64,000 nucleotides of DNA from Chitinophagales bacterium. Its GTDB lineage: Bacteria; Bacteroidota; Bacteroidia; Chitinophagales; JABDMM01. The notes under the pieces are model-generated. The model did no database searches, was not told where the DNA came from, and saw nothing but the letters and a program-made list of their open reading frames with translations. Shown piece by piece: positions 9,907-19,559 of this stretch. The DNA lies in NCBI GenBank assembly GCA_013001465.1, contig JABDMM010000115.1:1-64000 (forward strand). The letters are read 5' to 3'. Positions within the stretch are counted from its first letter, which is position 1, and every line of letters starts with the position of its first letter. Both the position numbers and the translations under genes were made by a program.

Positions 9907-11988
9907 ATGACAAAACATTTATTCGCCTTAGTACTAATCGCCTTTACTTTTAGTTCTTTCGCACAAACTCCTGAGATCATTATTAATGAGTTAATGTACA
10001 ATCCAATTGCAGCTATGGGGGATCCGCAGGGTGGAATCGAGTACCTTGAATTGTATAACAACGAATCGACATCTGTTAATCTAAATGGTTACTATTTTAA
10101 TGGTATAGACTTTACATTTGGGAATGTATCCATTCCAGCAGGAGGTTTCATATTATTAAGCAACGACTCTGCAGCCTTCCAACTCAGATATGGTATGACT
10201 GCAAGAGAATATGGTGGCTTTATTCAAAATATGGGTGAGACCATACTTCTTCTGGATAATACAGGTGCAACTGTTGATTCAGTCCCTTATGAAAATGATG
10301 ATCCATGGCCGATCACTCCCAACGGAATGGGTCCATCCATGAATCTATGTTCACCATTTGCAGATAACGCCGCAGAATTTAGCTGGCAAAGGTCAAATGT
10401 ATACACGGGAATTAAGATCGATGGAATAGAAATTTTCGGAACTCCTGGTGCACTTGAGACTTGTCACACAGGACCGGTTATTTCATTTGTAACTACAGAA
10501 GATGAGTTTTATGAAAGCGCTGGAATGTCGGAAGTATATTTATCCATCGATAATAACAACCCGAGTTCAACTGGTGTATTTGCAACAGCTAAAGGCTTAG
10601 GTGCCAATATTCCTAATGACGTGAACACTGCAAATCAAAATCTAACATTTTTTGGAAATTCAACAACATTGCTTGCCTTGCCTTTTGAAGTTATCGATGA
10701 TACTATGGTTGAGTCAACAGAACGATTTATGTTCTCTTTATCAGGACCTTCAAATAATGCCTTGATCACGACAGATTCTATAGTCATTTCGATCATCGAC
10801 AATGATGGCCCCGTTGATAAGAATATAATTCTAACCGGTGTTTGGGAAGCAGCAATGGGCTTTGGCGGTGGAACAAATGGTGTTGAACTTTATACCAGAG
10901 CTGCAATAAATGACCTCAGCGAATATGGTCTTGGATCCGCAACAAATGGTGGTGGAAGCGATGGAATAGAGTATACTTTCCCGGAAGTACCGTGGCCTGC
11001 TAATAGTCGAATTTATGTTACGAATGACTCAGCTGATTTCCATGACTTTTTTGGATTCGCTGCTGATTTTGTTACTGGTGGAGGATTCGGAGGATTTGCT
11101 TTCAATGGCAATGATGCCATCGAGCTTTTCGAAATCGGCACTGTTATCGATCTTTTTGGAATCATCGATGTAGATGGGACCGGAGAAGCATGGGAATATT
11201 CTGATGGCTGGGCTTATCGAATGGATACCACAGGACCGGACTGCGATGTCTTTGTCCCGGGTAACTGGACCTATAGCGGAATAAATGTTTTTGACAATGC
11301 GCCTACAAATGCAGATGCGAACCCACCTTATCCTATTGGAACATACGAATACCTTGGCGCGGTTGGTTCTGCTATGGCAGTGACAGCGGCAGACGTTTCC
11401 AATAACGGTGATGGTACCGACCTCGAAGTTTCTTACAACAAAGCAACCAAGGAATCTGCTATTTCTGAATACCGTATTATAATTGTAAAATCTCCAGACG
11501 CTGCTTCATTTGATCTTGCAGCTGCTCAGGCAGTAACTGATTATTTCACGGTTTCACCAACAGGTTCAAACATCATGACCACATTAAGTGCTTCCTCAAA
11601 AGATAAAGATGGCGACCTTATCACGGATGCAGTGGCTTACAAAGCCTTTGTCCTTTCTGTTGCAGACGGTGTTAATGCATCTACTGATGCTTTATCTCCA
11701 GAATCAAATGAAGTTACTCTTGATAACATGGTTGCAATTGAAGAGTATCAAAACAATACGCTTCCTTTGATCTATGCATATTCTAATTCCGTAAGAGTAA
11801 AGAATCACAACAGAGACATTTATAAAGTTTCGATTTATAATGTAATTGGTGAGCAGGTATATTCTGTATCTGATCTTTCAGGAGACCAAACTGTAGATCT
11901 TAACCATTTGCAATCGGGAATCTATTTCGTAAAGTTTGAACAATACGAAAATAGTGTGACAAGAAAGGTTCGTTTTTCTGGGAATTAA
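9907..11988 (+). CDS. Lamin-tail-domain and Calx-beta-like secreted protein with T9SS-type C-terminus
   Basis: Signal peptide; PEIIINELMYNP...EYLELYNNESTSVNLNGYYF (LTD); FVTTEDEFYESAG...VIDDTMVESTERFMFSLSGPS (Calx-beta-like); C-term VSIYNVIGEQVYSVSDLSGDQTVDLNHLQSGIYFVKF. Confidence 0.8.
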   Translation: MTKHLFALVLIAFTFSSFAQTPEIIINELMYNPIAAMGDPQGGIEYLELYNNESTSVNLNGYYFNGIDFTFGNVSIPAGGFILLSNDSAAFQLRYGMTAREYGGFIQNMGETILLLDNTGATVDSVPYENDDPWPITPNGMGPSMNLCSPFADNAAEFSWQRSNVYTGIKIDGIEIFGTPGALETCHTGPVISFVTTEDEFYESAGMSEVYLSIDNNNPSSTGVFATAKGLGANIPNDVNTANQNLTFFGNSTTLLALPFEVIDDTMVESTERFMFSLSGPSNNALITTDSIVISIIDNDGPVDKNIILTGVWEAAMGFGGGTNGVELYTRAAINDLSEYGLGSATNGGGSDGIEYTFPEVPWPANSRIYVTNDSADFHDFFGFAADFVTGGGFGGFAFNGNDAIELFEIGTVIDLFGIIDVDGTGEAWEYSDGWAYRMDTTGPDCDVFVPGNWTYSGINVFDNAPTNADANPPYPIGTYEYLGAVGSAMAVTAADVSNNGDGTDLEVSYNKATKESAISEYRIIIVKSPDAASFDLAAAQAVTDYFTVSPTGSNIMTTLSASSKDKDGDLITDAVAYKAFVLSVADGVNASTDALSPESNEVTLDNMVAIEEYQNNTLPLIYAYSNSVRVKNHNRDIYKVSIYNVIGEQVYSVSDLSGDQTVDLNHLQSGIYFVKFEQYENSVTRKVRFSGN

Positions 11989-12010
11989 CGGTACCGGTTT
12001 AAAAACTTAC

Positions 12011-12053
12011 AATGCGGATTCAGGCGTATAGCTCTTGGATCCGCATTTTTTTT
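12011..12053 (+). terminator. Rho-independent terminator-like hairpin
   Basis: AATGCGGATtC ... GGATCCGCATT followed by a T-run, directly after CDS 9907-11988. Confidence 0.75.
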
Positions 12054-12059
12054 GAAGTA

Positions 12060-12256
12060 AATTGATCAATAGCCAAAATCACTAAATCCCAAAATCCATA
12101 AATCCATAAATCCATAAATAAAAATCATCAATCACCACCACTCTTAATCTCTTAATCTCTTAATCACAATTCTCTAAATCTCTACATCCACAATCCCACA
12201 ATCCTTCAATCCCACAATCCCACAATCCCAAAATCCTTCAATCCCACAATCCCAAA
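12060..12256. repeat. Low-complexity short tandem arrays (AAATCCAT, AATCTCTT and AATCCCACAATCC units)
   Basis: Visible tandem runs 'aatccataaatccataaatccataaat', 'cttaatctcttaatctcttaatc', 'aatcccacaatccttcaatcccacaatcccacaatccc'. Confidence 0.9.
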
Positions 12257-12277
12257 TTGAACAAGGCAATGTTTTCT

Positions 12278-12730
12278 TTATTGACTTTCATAATTTTCAA
12301 GCCATGATATAACCAGCTGTTTCTCCTCGTCGCTAAGCCTGGCTTCAGGATGCATCAGTCTGAAACTTTTTGGGGGCATCTGATCTTCGCCAATTTCCTC
12401 TGCTGCTTCACGAAGGATAAGCGGTTTATCTTCTTCTGAATAAGTACCCCACTCAGAAAAATTTAAATTTTGTTGCGCACCTCTCACATGGCTTCTCAAC
12501 CAAATTCCAACTGGTTGAATATACGTGTACCATGGAAACTCAGTTCTGTAAGAATGGCAATCATAGCATGCACTTTCCAAAAGGGAAAGAACCTCAACAG
12601 GAACATTTTCCACTTCTGAAAATACGATAGAAGCATTTTCAGGTGGTGGTGTCTTATCTATTTGAACAAACTGAATTCCCACTAATAAAATAATAAATAA
12701 ATAAAGCAGAACTTTTTTAAATTTTCTCAT
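12278..12730 (-). CDS. Haem-binding domain-containing membrane-anchored protein
   Basis: VEVLSLLESACYDCHSYRTEFPWYTYIQPVGIWLRSHVRGAQQNLNFSEW (CxxCH); N-term TM; start taken as MRKFKK at 12730. Confidence 0.8.
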   Translation of the reverse strand: MRKFKKVLLYLFIILLVGIQFVQIDKTPPPENASIVFSEVENVPVEVLSLLESACYDCHSYRTEFPWYTYIQPVGIWLRSHVRGAQQNLNFSEWGTYSEEDKPLILREAAEEIGEDQMPPKSFRLMHPEARLSDEEKQLVISWLENYESQ

Positions 12731-12811
12731 CCTACATTTTTTTTTGAAAATAAAGAAAAAGCCACGCAAGTAAAGAACTTTAGTATTCTCTAATTTTTTT
12801 ATCTTAATCAA

Positions 12812-13525
12812 ATGGATAATTCACCAAACCATTTCGCAGGTTTAAAAGCGCTCTACCTTAATTGCACATTGAAAAAAAGCCCAAGAATGTCTCACACCGA
12901 AGGGCTCATAAATATTTCACGAACTATTATGGGTAAAAATGGTGTAGAAACAGAGGTTCTTCGACCAGTTGATCATAATATCGCAAACGGAGTATATCCG
13001 GACATGAGAGAATATGGCTGGGACAAGGATGACTGGCCTGAAATTTACAAGAAAGTACTTGATGCTGATATTCTCATCATCACTTCTCCAATTTGGCTTG
13101 GTGAAAAATCCTCGGTATGTACAAAAGTGATAGAAAGACTTTATGCAAACTCTGCCGATATGAATGAAAAAGGTCAGTACGTTTATTACGGACGGACCGG
13201 AGGTTGTCTTATTACAGGAAACGAAGACGGAGCAAAACATTGTGCCATGAATATTCTCTACAGTCTGTCTCATCTCGGGTATGTGATACCACCGCAAGCT
13301 GATGCTGCCTGGTTAGGGGCAGTTGGTCCCGGCCCATCATACAGAGACGAAGGTTCAGGTGGTCCCGAGACCGACTTTACCAATCGAAATACTACCTTTA
13401 TGACTTGGAATCTATTGCATATGGCAAGGATGTTGAAGGAAAACAACGGTTTTCCTGCGTATGGTAATCAGAAAGTCAAATGGAATGAAGGTGAGCGTTT
13501 TGGTTTTGAAAAATTTACAGAATAA
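12812..13525 (+). CDS. Flavodoxin-fold / NADPH-dependent FMN reductase family protein
   Basis: LKALYLNCTLKKSPRMSHTEGLI...DADILIITSPIWLGEKSSVCTKVIERLYA; GRTGGCLITGNEDG. Confidence 0.8.
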   Translation: MDNSPNHFAGLKALYLNCTLKKSPRMSHTEGLINISRTIMGKNGVETEVLRPVDHNIANGVYPDMREYGWDKDDWPEIYKKVLDADILIITSPIWLGEKSSVCTKVIERLYANSADMNEKGQYVYYGRTGGCLITGNEDGAKHCAMNILYSLSHLGYVIPPQADAAWLGAVGPGPSYRDEGSGGPETDFTNRNTTFMTWNLLHMARMLKENNGFPAYGNQKVKWNEGERFGFEKFTE

Positions 13526-13527
13526 AT

Positions 13528-14823
13528 ATGGCGCAGTTAACACATGAAAACACATCCATCGAAACTAAAAAGGACCTGCTTCAGTCCAAATACAAAAGGA
13601 TAAGGAAGCAAACAGAAAACTTGTGTGCTCCATTATCTGTTGAGGACTATTTGATGCAACCGATCGATGATGTAAGTCCGCCTAAGTGGCATTTGGCCCA
13701 TTCTACCTGGTTCTTCGAGACGTTTATTCTCAAAGAATTTGTTACTGAATATGAGGAGTTTCACCCTGAGTATTCGTACCTGTTTAATTCATATTATAGG
13801 GCTGCAGGAGACAGATGGTCAAGAAGTAAGAGGGGCGATCTTAGCAGACCATGTGTTAAAGACATTTATAAATTCAGACACACTGTAGATGATAGGATAC
13901 TATCACTGATCAGAAGTATTCCATCCGAAAGTTTTCCTGAGCTTGAAAAGCTGCTAATGCTAGGATTAAATCATGAACAGCAGCATCAGGAATTATTGAT
14001 CTATGACATAAAATATATTCTCGCCAGCAACCCGATGAATCCGGTTTATGTTGAAAAGAGTGAGTCAGATTTTAGAGGTTTACCGGGTGATTATTTCGAC
14101 TATGTTAACTATCCAGAAGGAGTTTATGACATCGGTCACGAAAAAGATTCATTTGCCTTTGACAATGAAATGCCGGTCAACAAACAATTCCTGCAAGACT
14201 ATTCCTTAAGGAAAGGGTTGGTGACTAATTCTGAGTATATAAAATTTATAGAAAGTGGAGGTTATGAAGATTTTAAGTTCTGGCTCGATGACGGCTGGAC
14301 ATGGAAGGAAGCGAACCAGATCGCTTCACCTCTTTATTGGGAAAAGATTGATGGCAGATGGATGGAATCTACACTTCATGGAATGCAAGAAATTAATCCT
14401 GATCTACCGGTAACACATATCAGCTTCTATGAGGCAGAAGCATTCGCAACAGCAGCAGGCAAGAGATTACCGACTGAGTTTGAGTGGGAGATCGCTGCCG
14501 GAAAAGAGGGCCTTGACTTGATGATCGGTAATTTTGCTGAAGACAAGACCTATCATCCTTCAGTACCAAAAAAGAAGTTTAATGAGCTGTATCAGATCCT
14601 GGGAGATGTTTGGGAATGGACACATAGTTGTTATTTGCCTTACAGAGGCTACAAGTGCGCGGAAGGTGCACTGGGAGAATACAACGGAAAATTTATGATC
14701 AACCAAATGGTGCTAAGAGGCGGGTCATGCGCTACACCACGAGACCATATCAGAATTACATACCGAAACTTTTTTCACCCAGACAAAAGATGGGCGTTTA
14801 CCGGCATTCGCCTTGCAGAATAA
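13528..14823 (+). CDS. egtB: Ergothioneine biosynthesis EgtB-like sulfoxide synthase (DinB_2 + FGE-sulfatase)
   Basis: PPKWHLAHSTWFFETFIL; LGLNHEQQHQELLIYDIKY (HX3HXE); C-term DVWEWTHSCYLPYRGY...RGGSCATPRDHIRITYRNFFHPDKRWAFTGIRLA. Confidence 0.88.
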   Translation: MAQLTHENTSIETKKDLLQSKYKRIRKQTENLCAPLSVEDYLMQPIDDVSPPKWHLAHSTWFFETFILKEFVTEYEEFHPEYSYLFNSYYRAAGDRWSRSKRGDLSRPCVKDIYKFRHTVDDRILSLIRSIPSESFPELEKLLMLGLNHEQQHQELLIYDIKYILASNPMNPVYVEKSESDFRGLPGDYFDYVNYPEGVYDIGHEKDSFAFDNEMPVNKQFLQDYSLRKGLVTNSEYIKFIESGGYEDFKFWLDDGWTWKEANQIASPLYWEKIDGRWMESTLHGMQEINPDLPVTHISFYEAEAFATAAGKRLPTEFEWEIAAGKEGLDLMIGNFAEDKTYHPSVPKKKFNELYQILGDVWEWTHSCYLPYRGYKCAEGALGEYNGKFMINQMVLRGGSCATPRDHIRITYRNFFHPDKRWAFTGIRLAE

Positions 14824-14827
14824 AATT

Positions 14828-15784
14828 ATGACTGTACAAACAACAGATACAACCTTTGCCAGAGAGGTTCTCAATGGATTAACCACATCACCCAAGAGAT
14901 TGCCTACACGCTTTATTTATGATGACAATGGGACGAAGCTGTTCGAGGAAATCATGCAACAGGAAGAATACTATCTTACGAATTGCGAAAAAGAGATCAT
15001 TGAGAATAACCTGGATGTCTTCAGAAAGATAGTTGACAGCGACCCATTTAATATCGTTGAGCTAGGGGCCGGGAATGGAGCAAAGACTAAGATCATGCTT
15101 TCTCATATGATAGATTCAGGTGCCGATATTGAATATTATCCTATCGACATATCAGAAAAAGCCCTGGACATCCTTTACGGATCTTTGAAATCAGAAATTG
15201 AAGGGCTTAGAATAACACCGTTGCAAAAGGACTATTTCGATGGATTATCATGGCTTCACGAGAAGGACAGTAAAAGAAATTTTGTTTTGTTTATGGGAGC
15301 CAATATTGGCAACCTCGGTGGAGAGTTTCTAAAAGATTTTCTTAGCAAACTTAGACGCAATCTAAATAGCAACGATCTTGTGATGATCGGATTTGATCTG
15401 GTCAAAGATTACAGAGTAATTGAGAAAGCCTATAACGACAGTAAGAAAATAACGCAAGCATTTACATTAAACATACTTAAAAGGGCTAACAGGGAATTAG
15501 GTGCGACATTCAATCTTGAGAACTTTGTCCATTATAACTACTATGACCCTATCATTCAAGCAAACAAAGCTTATATAGTAAGTAAAGAAAAGCAGTCCGT
15601 ATACATTGATGCTTTGAATCTGACCTTTGAATTTGAAGAATGGGAACCAATATCAATTGAACACTCCTATAAATTTAATGTATATCAAATCGAGAAAATA
15701 GCCGGGAAGTATGGGTTCAAGTTGAAGAAGAACTTATTCGACAAACGGAGTTACTTTTGTGATTCAATTTGGGAAGTAAGCTAA
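14828..15784 (+). CDS. egtD: L-histidine N-alpha-methyltransferase EgtD-like
   Basis: RLPTRFIYDDNGTKLFEEIMQQEEYYLTNCEKEII; VELGAGNGAKT; FMGANIGNL; ISIEHSYKF. Confidence 0.88.
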   Translation: MTVQTTDTTFAREVLNGLTTSPKRLPTRFIYDDNGTKLFEEIMQQEEYYLTNCEKEIIENNLDVFRKIVDSDPFNIVELGAGNGAKTKIMLSHMIDSGADIEYYPIDISEKALDILYGSLKSEIEGLRITPLQKDYFDGLSWLHEKDSKRNFVLFMGANIGNLGGEFLKDFLSKLRRNLNSNDLVMIGFDLVKDYRVIEKAYNDSKKITQAFTLNILKRANRELGATFNLENFVHYNYYDPIIQANKAYIVSKEKQSVYIDALNLTFEFEEWEPISIEHSYKFNVYQIEKIAGKYGFKLKKNLFDKRSYFCDSIWEVS

Positions 15785-15897
15785 GAGGCCCCGATCTTAT
15801 GGATCATCACTTTCTCAAACTTTCCAAAAGCATTCAATTATCAAATTTTATCTGATGAAATAACTATCTTGGCCGACTATTAAGCAATCAGAGAGTT

Positions 15898-16839
15898 ATG
15901 AAATTTTTTCTACAAGAAGAGACCATCAATCTTCAATTAACAGCAACCGACGCGATCAATGTTGTAAAAGAGAAATTAGTTGCCTGGCTGGAAACTGCTG
16001 TAGCAATGATCCCCAATTTACTGGTGGCACTGGCTATCATGTTCGCATTTGTTTTCATCGGGAAATTAGTAAAACGGGGCATAATTCGGCTAAGTTCCAA
16101 AGTTCATGGAAATAAAGCACTGGTAGACCTTTTTGCATCAACCGTATACATCATAGTATTAACAGCAGGGTTATTCATCGCTCTATCAGTACTAAAACTT
16201 GATAAAACGGTTACCTCATTATTAGCAGGAGCTGGTATCCTTGGTATCGCACTTGGTTTTGCATTTCAGGATTCCGCAGCAAACTTCCTTTCTGGAATAA
16301 TGATCGCTATTCGGGAACCCTATAAAATAAATGACTTAATTGAAGCACAAGGGTATTTAGGAACAGTCGACCGAGTTAATTTGAGAACTACTGTATTAAG
16401 AACAGTTCAAGGTCAAGAAGTCATTATCCCAAATAGATTAATTTATAATGATCCAATTAAGAACTATACAGCTTCGGGACGCAGGCGTGTTGATCTTGCG
16501 GTTGGAGTTTCTTATGGTGAGGATCTCGAGAGAGTAAGCGAAATTGCAATGAACGCTATTGAAGGACTGGATTTTGTGGAGGAAGGAACAAACATTAATG
16601 TCCATTATAATGAATTTGGAGACAGTTCCATCAACTTCACACTAAAGGTTTGGATCAAAGAACCTCAACAAGGTTATTATAACGATGCGCAAAGCGATAT
16701 GGTTAAGAGCATCAAAAAAGCATTCGATAATAACGATATTGTTATACCATTTCCAATCAGAACACTCGATTTTGGAATTAAGGGTGGGAAGCAACTATCT
16801 GAAACAAAAATTGCATTTGCTGATAGACCGGACGATTAA
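15898..16839 (+). CDS. Small-conductance mechanosensitive channel, MscS family
   Basis: LLAGAGILGIALGFAFQDSAANFLSGIMIAIREPYKINDLIEAQGYLGTVDRVNLRTTVLRTVQGQEVIIPN. Confidence 0.92.
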   Translation: MKFFLQEETINLQLTATDAINVVKEKLVAWLETAVAMIPNLLVALAIMFAFVFIGKLVKRGIIRLSSKVHGNKALVDLFASTVYIIVLTAGLFIALSVLKLDKTVTSLLAGAGILGIALGFAFQDSAANFLSGIMIAIREPYKINDLIEAQGYLGTVDRVNLRTTVLRTVQGQEVIIPNRLIYNDPIKNYTASGRRRVDLAVGVSYGEDLERVSEIAMNAIEGLDFVEEGTNINVHYNEFGDSSINFTLKVWIKEPQQGYYNDAQSDMVKSIKKAFDNNDIVIPFPIRTLDFGIKGGKQLSETKIAFADRPDD

Positions 16840-16985
16840 TTGTTCATATTTTGTCTGTTTGTTAAATTCCACCATTTGTTCTTCAATATTTCAGCTTCGA
16901 CTCCCTGTATATACTGAAAGTGCATTGTTTTACATTAGCTGCTATTCTGAGAACTAAAAGTAATATCTTTCGCTTTTAAGATTCT

Positions 16986-17618
16986 ATGCGAACACTCCAA
17001 AACGTAGATAACATCATCTTTGACCTGGGGGAGGTTATCCTGGATCTAAATCCTCAAAACACTATTCATGAGTTTAACAAACTGATGGGCAAGGATTCAG
17101 TTGAACACTATTCGTTTTCTAAACAAAGTGATGTCTTCGACAAATTCGAGACCGGAAAGATCACAGCTGCGGAATTCAGAAATGAACTCAGAGCGATTAG
17201 TGGAAAAGACGTGGTAGATGAAGATATCGATCATGCCTGGAATGCTATGTTGGTAGGCATTCCAAAACCGAAGCTTGAAATACTAAAAAAATTGAAAGAT
17301 CAATTTCAAACTTTTGTCCTCAGCAACACGAATTGTATCCATATAAAGTGGGTAAATAACTATATGGAAGAGCATAAATATGGGAAGTCTCTCAATGAGT
17401 TTTTTGACGCAGTCTACTACTCCCATGATATCGGGTTTCGGAAGCCGGATGATGCTGCGTATACCTATATTCTTAAAAAACATCACATTCCGGCAGATCG
17501 ATCGTTATTCATAGATGACCGCATCGAAAACATAGAAACTGCTGCTCGTCTTGGAATAAAAACCTTCCATATGAAAAATCGGCACAGTTTTTTCGGCTTG
17601 TTCGAAGAATATATGTAA
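16986..17618 (+). CDS. HAD family hydrolase (HAD-IA-like)
   Basis: NIIFDLGEVILDLNPQ; FVLSNTNCIH; GFRKPDDAAYTYILKKHHIPADRSLFIDDRIENIETAARLGI. Confidence 0.88.
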   Translation: MRTLQNVDNIIFDLGEVILDLNPQNTIHEFNKLMGKDSVEHYSFSKQSDVFDKFETGKITAAEFRNELRAISGKDVVDEDIDHAWNAMLVGIPKPKLEILKKLKDQFQTFVLSNTNCIHIKWVNNYMEEHKYGKSLNEFFDAVYYSHDIGFRKPDDAAYTYILKKHHIPADRSLFIDDRIENIETAARLGIKTFHMKNRHSFFGLFEEYM

Positions 17619-17628
17619 TTTTTAAGTT

Positions 17629-18576
17629 GTGAGAATATTAATACTACCAATTTGCCTTCTTTTTTGCCTGTCGTTATTCGCTTCGGATACAGACACAATA
17701 TTCTTATACGATAATTCAAAAGCAAAAATTGCTGCTTTTCACGATGGCAAGATTCTATCGCCATATAGTAATTCAATTCTCTATACTGTTAAAGGGAATA
17801 TTGTTTTTACAGGAAATTCCGACTCAAAAGATAACATTCTTTACACTATAGATTCCAGGGATATATTTTCAAAGAGCAAATCTGAAGTCCTTAATAAATC
17901 CTCAGACAGCACTATAATTTCGGTGAGAAAGGGAAGAGTTTATATGGGTGACGGCAATGATGAAAGTTCATTGATGGGTTATATTTCAAAGTCAGCCAAT
18001 ATCATTCAGATCAAGAATTTTAAAAATGAGTTGCTAGGATACACTAACTCTGTCGACATTAACCCGGCTGAAACTTTCATGGCGTTTAGTTTTCTTTCTT
18101 CTAAATACTCGATCGGCACAATAACAAAGGCAAGAGTAGATTCAGTGGCTAAACAAGCTGGTTCGTCCGGGCAGGTTTTAGGAAGAGTAAAAGCTCGCTG
18201 GTCGGGTGATCCACTTTCAGAATGGATCTGGGATGGTAAGATTCTCAGACCTCGCTTTGTTGGCGATATCTATTATGAATGGGTTTTCGATGGCGAGATC
18301 GTCAAACCTCGCTGGCAACATCATATATATGAAGAATGGACATGGGACGGCGAGTCGATCAAACCTTTATGGGCTCAAACTCCGGAGTATGAATATATCT
18401 GGAATGGAAGATTATTGAAACCCTACTGGCCAGCAAATGGAAAAATGGAATTTATTCTTGAAGACGGGATGATCTCACCTTATCTCGGAAGCCCTCGAGG
18501 TGAAGAGTGGATAATTGAAGGCAATGTTCCACTTCCGTTGATATTTATTATTGCTTTAGGAATAGCATACCGTTAA
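17629..18576 (+). CDS. Hypothetical exported protein with six tandem 19-aa Trp-rich repeats (xxxxYEWxWDGexxKPxW) and hydrophobic C-terminus
   Basis: GTG start, signal peptide MRILILPICLLFCLSLFAS; repeats read directly from the translation with exact 57-bp period 18202-18543. Confidence 0.8.
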   Translation: MRILILPICLLFCLSLFASDTDTIFLYDNSKAKIAAFHDGKILSPYSNSILYTVKGNIVFTGNSDSKDNILYTIDSRDIFSKSKSEVLNKSSDSTIISVRKGRVYMGDGNDESSLMGYISKSANIIQIKNFKNELLGYTNSVDINPAETFMAFSFLSSKYSIGTITKARVDSVAKQAGSSGQVLGRVKARWSGDPLSEWIWDGKILRPRFVGDIYYEWVFDGEIVKPRWQHHIYEEWTWDGESIKPLWAQTPEYEYIWNGRLLKPYWPANGKMEFILEDGMISPYLGSPRGEEWIIEGNVPLPLIFIIALGIAYR

Positions 18577-18578
18577 TT

Positions 18579-19559
18579 TCATCGCTCGGATTCGAAGTAT
18601 TCTCTTTCGATCGACAAGTCGACTTTCGGATAACGGGACTGCATCTCATCAATTTTTTTAATCTGATCCTCAACAAAGATCTTATGCTGTTGGGTATGCG
18701 AGTTTGTCGGACGGTGATTTGCAGCTTGAACAATAGATCTTACTTCTTGCATGATCTTTCTACTGGCTTCAGAAATTAAATGCGTTATAAATTTTCCCCA
18801 GATCATCTTAATTGCTAAACGATTCGGATGAACAAGATCTTCAGCATAAAATCTGTAATCTCTTAACTCATCCACAACGAACTCATACGCTGGAAAATAG
18901 AAAACCGCCTCATCCCGTTTACAAAGTTCGTTCACTGCTAATATCAGGCTTGCCTTGCTTCTTTGATTCTCTATCATCCCATCTCTGAAGTGCCTGACCG
19001 GGCTCACCGTAAATAGAAACTTGGCATCTGCATTTTCTTTTCTAATTTCAAAGATGGTTGATTGCAGTGCCTTTATAATAGTTTCAGGGTTCAGCATATA
19101 TCTTGAGAATTCGCTATCCGGTTGTTTATGGCAGTTCGCCACTACTTTTTTATCATTGATCTTCTCATAAACAAAAGCTGTACCCAAGGTAATCGTGATC
19201 ACTTTTGCTTCTGTGATCGCTTGCTTGGCTTCTGCAATTTTATCGTTGATCTTGTCCAAGGTTGAATCTGCCGAAGTAGAAGAAAAGTCACCATGATGAT
19301 CAAAGCTGAAATACAGTTCATTTTGAAAAAACAAGTCAGATTCAGTGTATACCTTATTGGAGCAAACATTCCTGATAGCATTACAGATCGAGATCGGGTT
19401 GTAGAGAATACCGAATGGATTATTGATCACCTGGAATTTATTCTCATTCAGCAAGCTGCTGATATTCTCAGAGAAGCAGGAGCCAAACATGATAACAGTA
19501 TCACCATATTCGATCTGAAAAGGATAATCCGGAAATTTAACTTCGGTAGAGAGCTTCAT
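18579..19559 (-). CDS. GSCFA domain-containing protein
   Basis: IMFGSCFSENISSLLNENKFQVINNPFGILYNPISICNAI; TLGTAFVYE; FTVSPVRHFRDGMIENQRSKASLILAV. Confidence 0.88.
   Translation of the reverse strand: MKLSTEVKFPDYPFQIEYGDTVIMFGSCFSENISSLLNENKFQVINNPFGILYNPISICNAIRNVCSNKVYTESDLFFQNELYFSFDHHGDFSSTSADSTLDKINDKIAEAKQAITEAKVITITLGTAFVYEKINDKKVVANCHKQPDSEFSRYMLNPETIIKALQSTIFEIRKENADAKFLFTVSPVRHFRDGMIENQRSKASLILAVNELCKRDEAVFYFPAYEFVVDELRDYRFYAEDLVHPNRLAIKMIWGKFITHLISEASRKIMQEVRSIVQAANHRPTNSHTQQHKIFVEDQIKKIDEMQSRYPKVDLSIEREYFESER

Noticed and set aside
12060-12256. Possible CRISPR array
   Set aside because: Units are only ~8-13 bp, with no spacer/repeat architecture and no cas genes nearby.
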